Assembly: GCF_009828855.1 (NCBI RefSeq)
Contig: NZ_WUAG01000002.1
Span: 1,054,001-1,118,000, forward strand
Length of the DNA stretch: 64,000 nucleotides
Source: Psychromonas sp. L1A2
GTDB taxonomy: Bacteria; Pseudomonadota; Gammaproteobacteria; Enterobacterales; Psychromonadaceae
Direction of reading: 5' to 3'
Shown: positions 1-7,785 of the stretch, piece by piece
Layout: each line of letters opens with the position of its first letter
Numbering within the stretch: position 1 is the stretch's first letter
The notes under the pieces: generated by a model
What the model was told of the DNA's origin: nothing
The model's database searches: none
The model's input: the letters and a program-made list of their open reading frames with translations, nothing else
Translations under genes and position numbers: made by a program

Positions 1-141
1 TTTGAACGTTATCGAATCACTTTAAATCGTTCAGGTATTATAGAAATAGAAAAAGCGGGTGAAGCTAAAATTAAAGACAAAACAGATAAAAAATTACAAT
101 CGAAACTGTACTCTTTAATGCACATAAAACGACGTCTTTAA
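1..141 (+). CDS. C-terminal end of an unidentified protein (partial)
   Basis: An open frame enters from the left edge and ends with TAA at 139-141, giving 46 residues. The tail is rich in Lys, Arg and Glu (it ends HIKRRL). It is followed 24 bases later by a strong terminator on the same strand, which supports a real gene end. There is too little sequence to name a family. Confidence 0.6.
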   Translation, partial: FERYRITLNRSGIIEIEKAGEAKIKDKTDKKLQSKLYSLMHIKRRL

Positions 142-164
142 TACTTAGCTTTTTCTGCGCCTAT

Positions 165-208
165 AAAAATGCCGTTTAACTTATTAAAGCTAAACGGCAT
201 TTTTGTTT
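165..208 (+). terminator. Rho-independent terminator after the partial gene
   Basis: The arms AAAAATGCCGTTTA and TAAACGGCATTTTT (165-178 and 191-204) pair perfectly around a 12-base loop and run into a T tract. Because the stem ends in A/T runs on both sides it could also end leftward transcription from the metal-transport operon. Confidence 0.85.
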
Positions 209-309
209 AATCATTGCCAGGTTAATAAATACTTAAGTTAATAAGTCCTTAATTTAATAAAAGCATTTTAAAGGAGCTTTTAACAAGTTCTTAATGAATA
301 AATGCCACT

Positions 310-1194
310 TTAAAACAACCAACGTTGTAATGGTTGCTCAAGCTTGATGCCTGAACCTCCCCAACGATCGATACTATCAATTACTAATATATTTGAGAAA
401 GTAGGCAATAATTGCTTGAGTTGTTGAGAGACTTTCTTCGTTGTTAATAACCACAAATGCGGTGACTCTTGTAATAATGCTTTTAGTGCAGACTTATCTT
501 GATCTGTCCATTCTAACTCTGCTTTGAATAAACGTTGCACGACAAACAATTGGTTAGCCGAGGCAAAATCTTCCAATTGATCTGATAATAACACCACCGA
601 ATCAATCTCTTCATCAAATAAGGTTTGCTGTTGTTGATTAACAAGCAAACGGATTTTAAGCAGCAACTGCTGCTGATTATTCTCTATTAAAGCAGCGTAA
701 TCAGGCCAAAGTCGTTTTAGATCTTCACTGACAATACTTAACATAGTGCCGATATTATTTGGGTTAAGCCAAGCATAAATAGAACTATTACCATCACTTA
801 ATTGTACACTGGCGATGCCTTTAGCTCGTGGAGATATCGATTGTGAAGCATCAATTTCTATTAAATTAATATTACCCTGTCGCGCATAAACAAATAGTGG
901 ATCCTGTGGCCATAATGCTTTTAGGGTAATCGCCACCGTTGCCGTTTTACCAGCCTCTAATGCCTTTGCTTCTCCCTTAGTCGCATACCAATTATTTAAT
1001 CGTTCCAAACCATAACGCTTAGGAGCAAGGTAAGTTGTTGTGATGGGTGAGCCTTTCATTAATTGTGTGGCTAACATATACGTAACAGGTGTTGTGGTTA
1101 AAATGTCTTTTGCCATTAATTGAGTTGGCAACAATGCTAGCAGCACAGAAAAAATGACCGAATAGCGAAATAGCTTATTAAAGACTTTATTCAT
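310..1194 (-). CDS. Second, degenerate metal-binding-protein homologue of the ABC operon
   Basis: This 294-residue exported protein has a signal peptide (about residues 1-28, cleavage near LMA-KD). It resembles periplasmic TroA/ZnuA-type solute-binding proteins in length, the helical backbone region (about 150-200) and a motif at 140-147 (YAWLNPNN). That motif corresponds to the family's HxWLDPxN, where the His is a metal ligand. Here the His is Tyr, and the first ligand region (about 55-66) also lacks an obvious His. It is the last gene of the operon: its ATG overlaps the permease stop by one base (TAATG), so translation is probably coupled. It may be an accessory subunit that no longer binds metal in the usual way. 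The family is inferred from pattern and context. Confidence 0.7.
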   Translation of the reverse strand: MNKVFNKLFRYSVIFSVLLALLPTQLMAKDILTTTPVTYMLATQLMKGSPITTTYLAPKRYGLERLNNWYATKGEAKALEAGKTATVAITLKALWPQDPLFVYARQGNINLIEIDASQSISPRAKGIASVQLSDGNSSIYAWLNPNNIGTMLSIVSEDLKRLWPDYAALIENNQQQLLLKIRLLVNQQQQTLFDEEIDSVVLLSDQLEDFASANQLFVVQRLFKAELEWTDQDKSALKALLQESPHLWLLTTKKVSQQLKQLLPTFSNILVIDSIDRWGGSGIKLEQPLQRWLF

Positions 1195-2072
1195 TATGTA
1201 CGTCCACCAACAATGCGATAAATAGTCGCGATTAAAAAGAAACTAGCAGCGACTAAAATGATCGATGCACCAGAGGGAATAGGCAGCTTTAACTCCATTG
1301 GCAATAACGTACCAATCAAGCAACTCAGAGTCGCTAATAACGAAGATAACAGCACAAAACTGCCCATACTTTTCGTCATTAAACGTGCCGTTGCACCCGG
1401 GATAAGTAATAATGCGCCAACCAATACTGCACCAACAATTTTAACCGCTGCAATGGTTACTAAGGTAATCATCATCACGAATAAGTAATCATAAAAATGC
1501 GTGTTATAACCTCGTACCTTAGCAATATCAGGGCTAATCGACGCCAATAAAATACGATTAAACGTAAACATGAGACCCACAATAATCAGTAAACAACTGA
1601 TGCCTAACACTAATAAATCAAAATCAGTAATAGTTAAAATAGAACCAAATAACACATTCTCTAACATGTGAATATTGATTTTACGAGCAACGTACATCAG
1701 CAACGCCGCCCCACCAGCTAATGCAACGGCAAGAAAAACACCGACTAATGTATCGTAAGGTACCGCTGTTCGGTTACGCACAAAATGTAATAACAACGCA
1801 AAGATCATGCAAAAACAAAACAAACCAATGATCGGATTCTCAGGAGGTTCACCTAATAACACTCCAATCGCAATCCCGGTTAAAGCCGCATGACCAACGG
1901 CTTCCGAAAAGAAAGCTAAGCGCTTGGCAATCACCAATGTACCTAAACCACCTAACAACGGCCCAACTAATAAGGCCGCCACTAATGCATTTACCATAAA
2001 TGCATAGGAGAAGCTTTCACTTAACCAACCCGCTTGCGCACCTTGGCTTGCTAATAAACGTAAGGTATCCAC
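1194..2072 (-). CDS. Metal ABC transporter permease (ZnuB/MntB type)
   Basis: A 292-residue integral membrane protein with about eight hydrophobic segments and the ABC-3 family pattern, including the central LVGALLLIPGATARL segment. It would form the inner-membrane channel for Zn, Mn or Fe with the ATPase encoded just upstream. The start is a GTG at 2072 whose G is also the last base of the preceding TAG stop, so the two genes are translationally coupled. The gene position (binding protein, ATPase, permease) is standard for this transporter family. Substrate cannot be read from the permease alone. Confidence 0.93.
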   Translation of the reverse strand: MDTLRLLASQGAQAGWLSESFSYAFMVNALVAALLVGPLLGGLGTLVIAKRLAFFSEAVGHAALTGIAIGVLLGEPPENPIIGLFCFCMIFALLLHFVRNRTAVPYDTLVGVFLAVALAGGAALLMYVARKINIHMLENVLFGSILTITDFDLLVLGISCLLIIVGLMFTFNRILLASISPDIAKVRGYNTHFYDYLFVMMITLVTIAAVKIVGAVLVGALLLIPGATARLMTKSMGSFVLLSSLLATLSCLIGTLLPMELKLPIPSGASIILVAASFFLIATIYRIVGGRT

Positions 2073-2824
2073 TATGCCACCTCACTATTAACCGTTGAAT
2101 CATTAACAACATCAGCCACTGGCGTACTACGATAATGATTAAAAAGCTGCTCTATCTTATTGGTTTGCAATACCTCACTCGCATCACCACTTTCAATTAA
2201 CACACCATTTACCACGTGCACAGTTGCCTCTAAACGACGCACGGCACTGATATCATGATGTACCACAAGAATCGTTTTCTGCTCTTTCACTAAATCACTG
2301 ATCAAAGACTCAAAGTAACGTACTCCTTGATCATCCATGCCATTGGTGGGCTCATCTAAAATAAGTAAGTCGGGGTTATCTAATAATGCTTGAGCAAACA
2401 GAACACGTTGCTGTTCACCACCTGACAATTGCCCCATGCGAAACATAGCGCGATCCGCCATACCCAAACGCGCTAATTGTGCTAATGCTTTCACTTTGTG
2501 TTTTTTATTAAAGTTAAAAAATAGCGGAGAACGACTTTGGTTGAGTAGAATAAAATCGAGGACGGTTAACGGTAAGCTCGGTTCAAAGGTCGCCTTTTGT
2601 GGCACATAACCTATCTTGCCTTTACTATCGGTCCAGTTAACATTGATCTCCCCTTTAAAAGGCGTTAACCCTAAGATGGAACGTAACAATGATGTTTTAC
2701 CACCGCCGTTGGGCCCCATGATCACATGACATTTTCCCGCATCAAGTGAAACTGAAATATCCTGTAATACGATGTTATTTTCATAACGTAAACCAACATC
2801 ATTCAATGAAATTGAAGGCCCCAC
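2072..2824 (-). CDS. Metal ABC transporter ATP-binding protein (ZnuC/MntA type)
   Basis: A 250-residue ABC ATPase. Walker A is GPNGGGKTS (about 38-46), the signature is LSGGEQQRV (about 133-141), Walker B is LLILDEPTNGMD (about 153-164), and the switch His is in VHHD. It energises the permease encoded downstream. The start is GTG at 2824, sharing its G with the upstream TAG stop; this is the same one-base overlap as the next junction. Tight coupling of three genes implies fixed stoichiometry. Family assignment is firm; metal specificity is not. Confidence 0.95.
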   Translation of the reverse strand: MGPSISLNDVGLRYENNIVLQDISVSLDAGKCHVIMGPNGGGKTSLLRSILGLTPFKGEINVNWTDSKGKIGYVPQKATFEPSLPLTVLDFILLNQSRSPLFFNFNKKHKVKALAQLARLGMADRAMFRMGQLSGGEQQRVLFAQALLDNPDLLILDEPTNGMDDQGVRYFESLISDLVKEQKTILVVHHDISAVRRLEATVHVVNGVLIESGDASEVLQTNKIEQLFNHYRSTPVADVVNDSTVNSEVA

Positions 2825-3726
2825 TACGCACCGCCTTTTTGTTGTGCAGTAAACTTCATCGCTTCCACCAAAGTATTTAAATTATTACGCATTTCGACTT
2901 CTACTTTATCTGCCTCGTAAGCACCATGAGTCATGTGAGAAAAACGGTATAGTTTGATACCTGTTTCTTTCTCAATCGTATCAACATAACGATTCGGCAT
3001 ATTAAGCTCGTAAAACAACACATCGATTCCTGATGCTCGTATTTTTTCAATGGTTTCTTGTAGTTGGCTAGCGCTCGGTTCGACACCATGCGCAGGCTCA
3101 ATAACCGCACTGACTTCAACACCAAATTCTTGCAGAATATAACCATAAGCATTATGTGTTGTCGCAACCTTCATACCGGCAGTATTAATATCACTTAACG
3201 CCAACATGGCTTGGTGTTTCATTTTCCTAAATTTTAGAGCGTATTGGCGGGCATTCGCTCGGTATTGCTTGGCGTTATCAGGGTCAATTTTTGCCATCTC
3301 ATTAGCAATCGTATAAACCTTCTGAATAGTGGTTGAAACACCAACAAAGGTATGGGGATTCACTACGCCACTGCCAACTGATTGCCCCATTGCAGGTAAT
3401 AACGGCACATCTTTATTGGCTTTTATAATAATTAAATCATCGCGGTTAGCCGCTTTAATTACTTTTAATGCAAAGTCATCGTGGCCAATACCATTAATAA
3501 CAATGACATCCATAATATTTAAACGGCGTAAATCATTTGCTTGTGGTTGATAATTATGAGGATTAAAACCTTCATCAACTAAAGGCAATACCTCAACGAG
3601 GTCTCCGACTACGGCTTTTACGTAACTGTAATAAGGTTGTAATGTAATACCAACGGTTAATTTTTCTGCATGGCTTAAGCTGCTACTTAACATCAACAGT
3701 AAACCTAAAGTGAGTGTTTTAAACAT
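2824..3726 (-). CDS. Periplasmic metal-binding protein (ZnuA/TroA superfamily)
   Basis: A 300-residue exported protein with a signal peptide (1-20, cleavage SHA-EK). Family metal ligands are visible as His57 (NPHNY), His125 (NPHTF) and His191 (THNAYGY). The His-rich acidic loop of classical ZnuA is absent. The C-terminal Asp ligand of the family (usually in an LYxDxL motif) is not present; the equivalent stretch reads FSHMTHGAY (262-270), so a His may replace it. It delivers Zn, Mn or Fe to the permease/ATPase encoded immediately downstream. The Fur-like box far upstream and the neighbouring siderophore receptors make iron a serious alternative to zinc. Confidence 0.92.
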   Translation of the reverse strand: MFKTLTLGLLLMLSSSLSHAEKLTVGITLQPYYSYVKAVVGDLVEVLPLVDEGFNPHNYQPQANDLRRLNIMDVIVINGIGHDDFALKVIKAANRDDLIIIKANKDVPLLPAMGQSVGSGVVNPHTFVGVSTTIQKVYTIANEMAKIDPDNAKQYRANARQYALKFRKMKHQAMLALSDINTAGMKVATTHNAYGYILQEFGVEVSAVIEPAHGVEPSASQLQETIEKIRASGIDVLFYELNMPNRYVDTIEKETGIKLYRFSHMTHGAYEADKVEVEMRNNLNTLVEAMKFTAQQKGGA

Positions 3727-3749
3727 GATAGAGAGTCTCGCGAATGATG

Positions 3750-4355
3750 TTAATGACCGTGTTCGGATGCGTTTTGTTCTGATTCAAAAACCACTTGAGT
3801 CCAACCTGCTTTAATTAATGATGTTGTATCAAGCGTGTTAGGTCGTGTTTTAACATCGCTATTAACTTGTGCAGTAACATTTACTTTAACGATGTTTGCT
3901 TGTGGTGTTGTGTTTTTAAAATCAATCCAAATATCGAGCGCCTGATCTTGGCTATTTAATAAATAACCAGGACCACCCTGTGCCGGTTTGCTTTGATAAA
4001 TACCAGGGGCTATTTGCGACCATTGATGTTCACCTTGGTGTGCCCAACTTTTATCTTTTACAAAAGGTGCAATCCAGTCTTCCTCTAACTGCCGTACCGA
4101 TAACCAAGCTTGATTCGCTTCATGAAAGTAATGTATCTCTTCATAAGCAAGGCGTAATTCTGCAATCATTGATAAAGGAGGGGGTGTTAATTCTGTAATC
4201 AACACTTGATGTGCTTGAAGGTTATTATGTTGGTGGTTAACGCTGTTATAAGGTAATAACAGCGCACCAATCATTAAAATAAGGACACATAAAAAAGCAA
4301 TCCAATAGCCTTCATGTCCCCTATTTTCACTTACAACGAGCTGTTGTATTATCAT
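3750..4355 (-). CDS. Membrane-anchored protein of the metal operon (possibly DUF6162)
   Basis: A 201-residue protein with a single hydrophobic segment near residues 18-38 and a periplasmic remainder ending in a His-containing tail (SEHGH). The ATG at 4355 overlaps the upstream TGA by four bases (ATGA), showing co-translation with the small exported protein before it. It lies 23 bases upstream of the metal-binding protein gene. Small anchored proteins of the DUF6162 type accompany such ABC operons; I assign that family only tentatively. Function is unknown; a role in handing over metal is an inference from position. Confidence 0.7.
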   Translation of the reverse strand: MIIQQLVVSENRGHEGYWIAFLCVLILMIGALLLPYNSVNHQHNNLQAHQVLITELTPPPLSMIAELRLAYEEIHYFHEANQAWLSVRQLEEDWIAPFVKDKSWAHQGEHQWSQIAPGIYQSKPAQGGPGYLLNSQDQALDIWIDFKNTTPQANIVKVNVTAQVNSDVKTRPNTLDTTSLIKAGWTQVVFESEQNASEHGH

Positions 4356-4687
4356 TTCTCTGTTATCTCAACACTGTCAACTTCCACAGGGCTTTCATGT
4401 CCAGAATCAAAGACAATATAAAACTCTTCCACTGTTTTTTTAAATGTAGCAATAGAGCGTTTATCGGTTTTTTCTTTAGCAATTAAGTTGTCATTGTAAT
4501 CAAACATACTCACTCGAGAATCAATCGCTTTACTACCATCGCTGTAACCCGCTTCACACTCAATAGTCTCACCAATAAATGCGCAATGCATCAAAGGGAA
4601 GTGAGCGAAGGCTGTGCTGCTTGATAATAATAACGCAGCGCCACTTAAGGTTTTAAAAGAGGTTTTAAAAGACTTTTTAAAGGTCAT
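4352..4687 (-). CDS. Small exported protein of the metal operon
   Basis: 111 residues with a signal peptide (cleavage near AFA-HF), so the mature protein begins HFPLMHC. This gives a His/Cys-rich N terminus that could coordinate metal. The rest is predicted beta-rich and resembles short carboxypeptidase-like or NikM-like periplasmic domains. It lies 14 bases downstream of the DUF4198 gene and overlaps the next gene by four bases. No named family is recognised with confidence. Confidence 0.72.
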   Translation of the reverse strand: MTFKKSFKTSFKTLSGAALLLSSSTAFAHFPLMHCAFIGETIECEAGYSDGSKAIDSRVSMFDYNDNLIAKEKTDKRSIATFKKTVEEFYIVFDSGHESPVEVDSVEITEK

Positions 4688-4701
4688 TGTTTAGCCCCCC
4701 G

Positions 4702-5535
4702 CTACGGAAGTATTGCTTCGAAAGTAAGGTGTACACTTGCATTCATTTTATCGGCTAATGGGTTATCAGTTAACTTAGCAGTATGAGACGCTTTTAGGAT
4801 ATAACGACCTGCAATTTCAGGTGTGAATTCAATAAAGCCTTGCTCATCACTGACTACGTCAATTTGATCTTGTTGGTTACGGTATAAAGTACCGTCACGT
4901 GTAATTTCAGCTTTTACACCAGCTTGCGCTTTACCATTAAAGAACAATTGAAAACGAACTGGTTCAGTTGCCACAATGTCAGCAGGTTTAGTAATAGGTT
5001 GTAGCTCCAAGAACTTTCCTTCTAATGGGAAGGCTTTCTCACTTGGTTTACCCACTGTGATATACGTTTCCGCTCGAGTGAAAGTAATCGTTGTACTGAT
5101 GTCTCGAGAGGTTTCAGGTAGCAAGTTAGTTCGGTCAACTTTGTTCGCACGTATTCTTTTTACTGTATCTCGTTTACCTGCTTTATAATGTGTTACGTAA
5201 CCTGGTACATTATTGATTTGTACTCGATGCGTGCCTTCTTCAGAAAAGAAGAAATCAAACACTGATCGGCGTTTGCCACGTAATACAAAATCAGGACGCT
5301 CTTGACGGCCATCAGGCATGATGATTTGTGCAGTTTCACTACCTGCTGGTTTATCCATTACAAAAGTGCCGTGAGATGCTGTCACATCAAAGGTCAACCA
5401 ATCCCCACCTTCTTTAGAGATAGTGAAGTGTGATGGTAATACCCATCGAGGATGTGCGTTAGCAAAACTAGACAACATGCTTCCAGCTAGCACAGAACAA
5501 AGGACAACCAGTGTGTTTATTTTTTTATTCAACAT
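4702..5535 (-). CDS. DUF4198 family periplasmic protein (NikM-like)
   Basis: 277 residues with a signal peptide ending ANA, so the mature protein starts HPRWVLPSHF. An N-terminal His followed by a beta-sandwich fits the DUF4198/NikM-like group found next to metal-transport and TonB receptor genes. Residues 180-275 look like a second Ig-like domain (GFIEFTPEIAGRYILKA). The gene sits between DUF2271 and the small exported protein, in the same direction. Metal binding through the exposed N-terminal His is inferred from the family, not shown. Confidence 0.85.
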   Translation of the reverse strand: MLNKKINTLVVLCSVLAGSMLSSFANAHPRWVLPSHFTISKEGGDWLTFDVTASHGTFVMDKPAGSETAQIIMPDGRQERPDFVLRGKRRSVFDFFFSEEGTHRVQINNVPGYVTHYKAGKRDTVKRIRANKVDRTNLLPETSRDISTTITFTRAETYITVGKPSEKAFPLEGKFLELQPITKPADIVATEPVRFQLFFNGKAQAGVKAEITRDGTLYRNQQDQIDVVSDEQGFIEFTPEIAGRYILKASHTAKLTDNPLADKMNASVHLTFEAILP

Positions 5536-5625
5536 TTCTCTCTCTCTTAATAACTAATTTAAAAATAAAATTGGGTAATCAAAATAACTTCATCGTACAT
5601 TTCAAAAACAGTATTTCAGCAACGT

Positions 5626-6138
5626 CTACAGGTGGTAATCTAAGGTGATTAGTCCTGTTTCTTCAGTAGGCTCTAACTGCATGTTAAAGCCCTCTTCTGC
5701 TAGCTGTATTTTTTGACGTATATAATTACGTCCACCGTGCTCTCGTACCACTTCCACATAAAAAGTGTAATCACCTTGCTCTACACGTTTACCTTGTTGA
5801 TCTAACCCATCCCAACTAAAGCGATATTGTCCGACAGGTCTTGTTGCAGAAGTAACAGCATCAACCACTGCGCGATCATTACGACCCACCTTTCTCCACC
5901 AGCTGCGAAGGTCTTTTAACCATTCATCTTCGCCAACCCACAGTTGTATGGTGCGGACAGGTTTGCGTTGCTTGTCTTCAATCCAAACGGCAACGTAAGG
6001 GCGTGCATAAATACTCGCTTCGATATTCGGTATAACAAACTCAATATCCATGGTTGCTGTTTCTGGAATGCTCTTAGCCCAGCTTGGTAAAGCGATACAT
6101 AAACTAAATAGTAAACACGTTAAATTTTTAACTTTCAT
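5626..6138 (-). CDS. DUF2271 domain periplasmic protein
   Basis: 170 residues with a signal peptide (cleavage near SWA-KS). The body matches DUF2271: PYVAVWIEDKQRKPVRTIQLW, then the WLKDLRSWWRK block and a C-terminal FlgD-like strand pattern (GQYRFSWDGLDQQG). DUF2271 genes regularly lie beside PepSY, DUF4198 and TonB receptor genes under iron control, as here. It is 90 bases upstream of the DUF4198 gene. The molecular role is unknown. Confidence 0.87.
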   Translation of the reverse strand: MKVKNLTCLLFSLCIALPSWAKSIPETATMDIEFVIPNIEASIYARPYVAVWIEDKQRKPVRTIQLWVGEDEWLKDLRSWWRKVGRNDRAVVDAVTSATRPVGQYRFSWDGLDQQGKRVEQGDYTFYVEVVREHGGRNYIRQKIQLAEEGFNMQLEPTEETGLITLDYHL

Positions 6139-6195
6139 TGATAGACTCTCGTTTTTAGGTTCTTGTTTTTAAGCTCTTTTTTTGATTCTTTTTTC

Positions 6196-6221
6196 GTTTT
6201 TTGTTTTTTGTTTTTTGTTTT
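6196..6221. repeat. Short tandem repeat, GTTTTTT x3.7
   Basis: Three perfect copies of a 7-base unit GTTTTTT and a partial fourth fill the gap between the PepSY and DUF2271 genes, in a longer T-rich stretch starting near 6175. On the coding (minus) strand this is an A-rich leader just upstream of the DUF2271 gene. It is prone to slippage. Confidence 0.8.
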
Positions 6222-6233
6222 AAATCGGTCAAG

Positions 6234-6881
6234 CTAAGGCACAGCAAACAGGTAAATCAGTAGCGTGACCATCGAACCAAAAGCCGTCCATTTTAGACCT
6301 AAGCTAAAACTCTTCTTTTTAGGCACTAATAAACACACGCCAGTTAAGACAAAAAACACCATGAGTAAGGCGCTAATATCAATAAACCAAGCCCAAACTT
6401 CTCCGCTGTTTCGCCCTTTATGCAGATCATTTAATACTGCGATTGCACCGTAATGTGTTATTTCAATTTCAGCTTCTTGAGTTACCATATCGATGAAAAC
6501 AGTGCTGTTATAACCTGGTCCTTTATAATCTAAGGAAAGCTCTCCTTCGACTAGCTCGCCTTCTTCAACTTCACTGAACATCTGCATCGCTGAAGGTTTT
6601 CCTGACAGCTTTCCTTCAGTGGCTAAATAATTTAATAATGGTGTTTTATCAACACTGAACTTCCCTTGCTCTAATACAAAGAATCGGCCTGGTATTGATA
6701 AAAGATTACGATCAACATTCGGAGAGTCACTCACATAAAGATGCGGACGATTTAAGGTGATTCCTGTGAGTGAAAAGAACAACACCACCAGTAATAACGC
6801 CATCGAAACATAAATATGTAAACGGCGAGCCCATAACTGTACTTTCTTATTTTTGAGCGAATTGGTAACGGTATTAGACAT
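6234..6881 (-). CDS. PepSY-associated transmembrane protein
   Basis: A membrane protein with an N-terminal helix (VSMALLLVVLFFSLTGITLN), a periplasmic PepSY-like region ending in the HDLHKGR-type motif (LNDLHKGRNSG), and two C-terminal helices. I chose the ATG at 6881 (MSNTVTNSLKN), because homologues begin shortly before the KLWARRLHIY motif. The frame stays open to 6929, but the extra 16 residues would be encoded by the Fur-like operator. Small PepSY membrane proteins of this kind are linked to iron reduction or uptake at the inner membrane; the precise reaction is unknown. It leads the leftward metal operon. Confidence 0.83.
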   Translation of the reverse strand: MSNTVTNSLKNKKVQLWARRLHIYVSMALLLVVLFFSLTGITLNRPHLYVSDSPNVDRNLLSIPGRFFVLEQGKFSVDKTPLLNYLATEGKLSGKPSAMQMFSEVEEGELVEGELSLDYKGPGYNSTVFIDMVTQEAEIEITHYGAIAVLNDLHKGRNSGEVWAWFIDISALLMVFFVLTGVCLLVPKKKSFSLGLKWTAFGSMVTLLIYLFAVP

Positions 6882-6913
6882 ATTCATAACGAGGTTGACA
6901 ATAAAGATGCAAA

Positions 6914-6928
6914 TGTAATTCATTCTCA
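6914..6928 (-). promoter_or_regulatory. Fur-like box before the PepSY/metal operon
   Basis: TGTAATTCATTCTCA matches the 15-base Fur consensus TGATAATnATTATCA at 10 of 14 defined positions. It is weaker than the boxes before the two TonB genes but lies at a comparable place, between the shared direct repeat and the gene. Confidence 0.5.
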
Positions 6929-6945
6929 TTTAAAAAATAATGAAA

Positions 6946-6965
6946 CTTACATTCTTTACATTTGC
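6946..6965 (-). promoter_or_regulatory. Direct-repeat element shared by three iron-region promoters (copy 1)
   Basis: The plus strand reads TTACATTCTTTACATTTGC; on the gene strand this is two AATGTAA repeats nine bases apart. The same 18-base core occurs at 10212 and 12852. It lies upstream of the Fur-like box, so it is placed like an activator site. Confidence 0.6.
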
Positions 6966-7021
6966 TTTAGCTTGAATAGATTTATATAGCGAGGCTAATA
7001 ATTAGAAAGATTGCTTAATGA

Positions 7022-7693
7022 TTAGGTTTCAGCCCAAAGTCGTAACAGGTTTGCATGAGAGCGGCTCACTTGGTCGAAGGCTGAATTTTTACCTTGTGTT
7101 GTCATGATATTTCGTCGAGCCAAATCAAGGTCACCAAGGATCCCTCGTTTCTCGGTATCACGCACATAGCTTTCTAACCAAGTAACGGCAACACTTCTTA
7201 CCCCCTCTGTCACAGGTTCTACGCGGTGCAGTGTGGTAGATGGATAAATAATAGCTTGGCCTGCAGACAATTTATAACTTAACGCTTGCGCTCCAATAGA
7301 AAACACCAACTCTCCGCCACTGTAATCTTTTGGATCAGAAAGGAAAATCGTACAAGAGATATCAGATCGAATAATAGAATCAGCGCCCATTAGCGCATCA
7401 TCAACATGATTTCCATAACCGCCAGAATCTTTACTCTCGCTAAATAAGAAAGGTGCAATTTTTTTAGCATAAGTTGTCGTTGCAAAATCAGGATGTGTGA
7501 CTAATTTAGTGGTCATCGTGTTAGAAAGATCAGTTTCTAACTCAGGATCGGCATACCATTGAAGATTCTTTTTGACTGACTTAGCAGCCCAACCAGCCGT
7601 TTCATCACCTGCGTGAAATGTCCCACGGCTCAAAGTCTGATGTATTTGTTTTAGTTCATCTTCAGAAAGAACATTTTCAAGAATAGTGATCAT
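7022..7693 (-). CDS. piuC: PKHD-type Fe(II)/2-oxoglutarate hydroxylase, PiuC/YbiX family
   Basis: 223 residues, the usual length for PiuC/YbiX. The iron-binding triad His96-x-Asp98 (YGNHVDD) and His156 (TTLHRV) and the 2-oxoglutarate-binding Arg166 (EGVRSVAV) are all visible. The partner gene is the TonB siderophore receptor encoded just upstream, the same pairing as piuA-piuC and fiu-ybiX in other proteobacteria, where both are Fur-repressed. The physiological substrate of the family is not established. A strong terminator lies between receptor and piuC, so expression may depend on read-through. Confidence 0.93.
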   Translation of the reverse strand: MITILENVLSEDELKQIHQTLSRGTFHAGDETAGWAAKSVKKNLQWYADPELETDLSNTMTTKLVTHPDFATTTYAKKIAPFLFSESKDSGGYGNHVDDALMGADSIIRSDISCTIFLSDPKDYSGGELVFSIGAQALSYKLSAGQAIIYPSTTLHRVEPVTEGVRSVAVTWLESYVRDTEKRGILGDLDLARRNIMTTQGKNSAFDQVSRSHANLLRLWAET

Positions 7694-7715
7694 TAACGAA
7701 TAACCTTTCTATAAA

Positions 7716-7741
7716 AAAGCGGACACTACTATGTCCGCTTT
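7716..7741 (-). terminator. Terminator or attenuator between receptor gene and piuC
   Basis: The arms AAAGCGGACA and TGTCCGCTTT pair perfectly across a six-base loop. On the minus strand the stem is followed by a T run. It lies after the receptor stop and only 22 bases before the piuC start. Confidence 0.85.
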
Positions 7742-7785
7742 ATCGTTATTTAAAAATACTATTTAGTGTGTTTATAACAGGACAC

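Noticed and set aside
2824-3726. Confident call of zinc specificity (znuA)
   Set aside because: No His-rich loop, a changed fourth ligand and a Fur-like promoter upstream; Mn or Fe remain possible, so no gene symbol was given.
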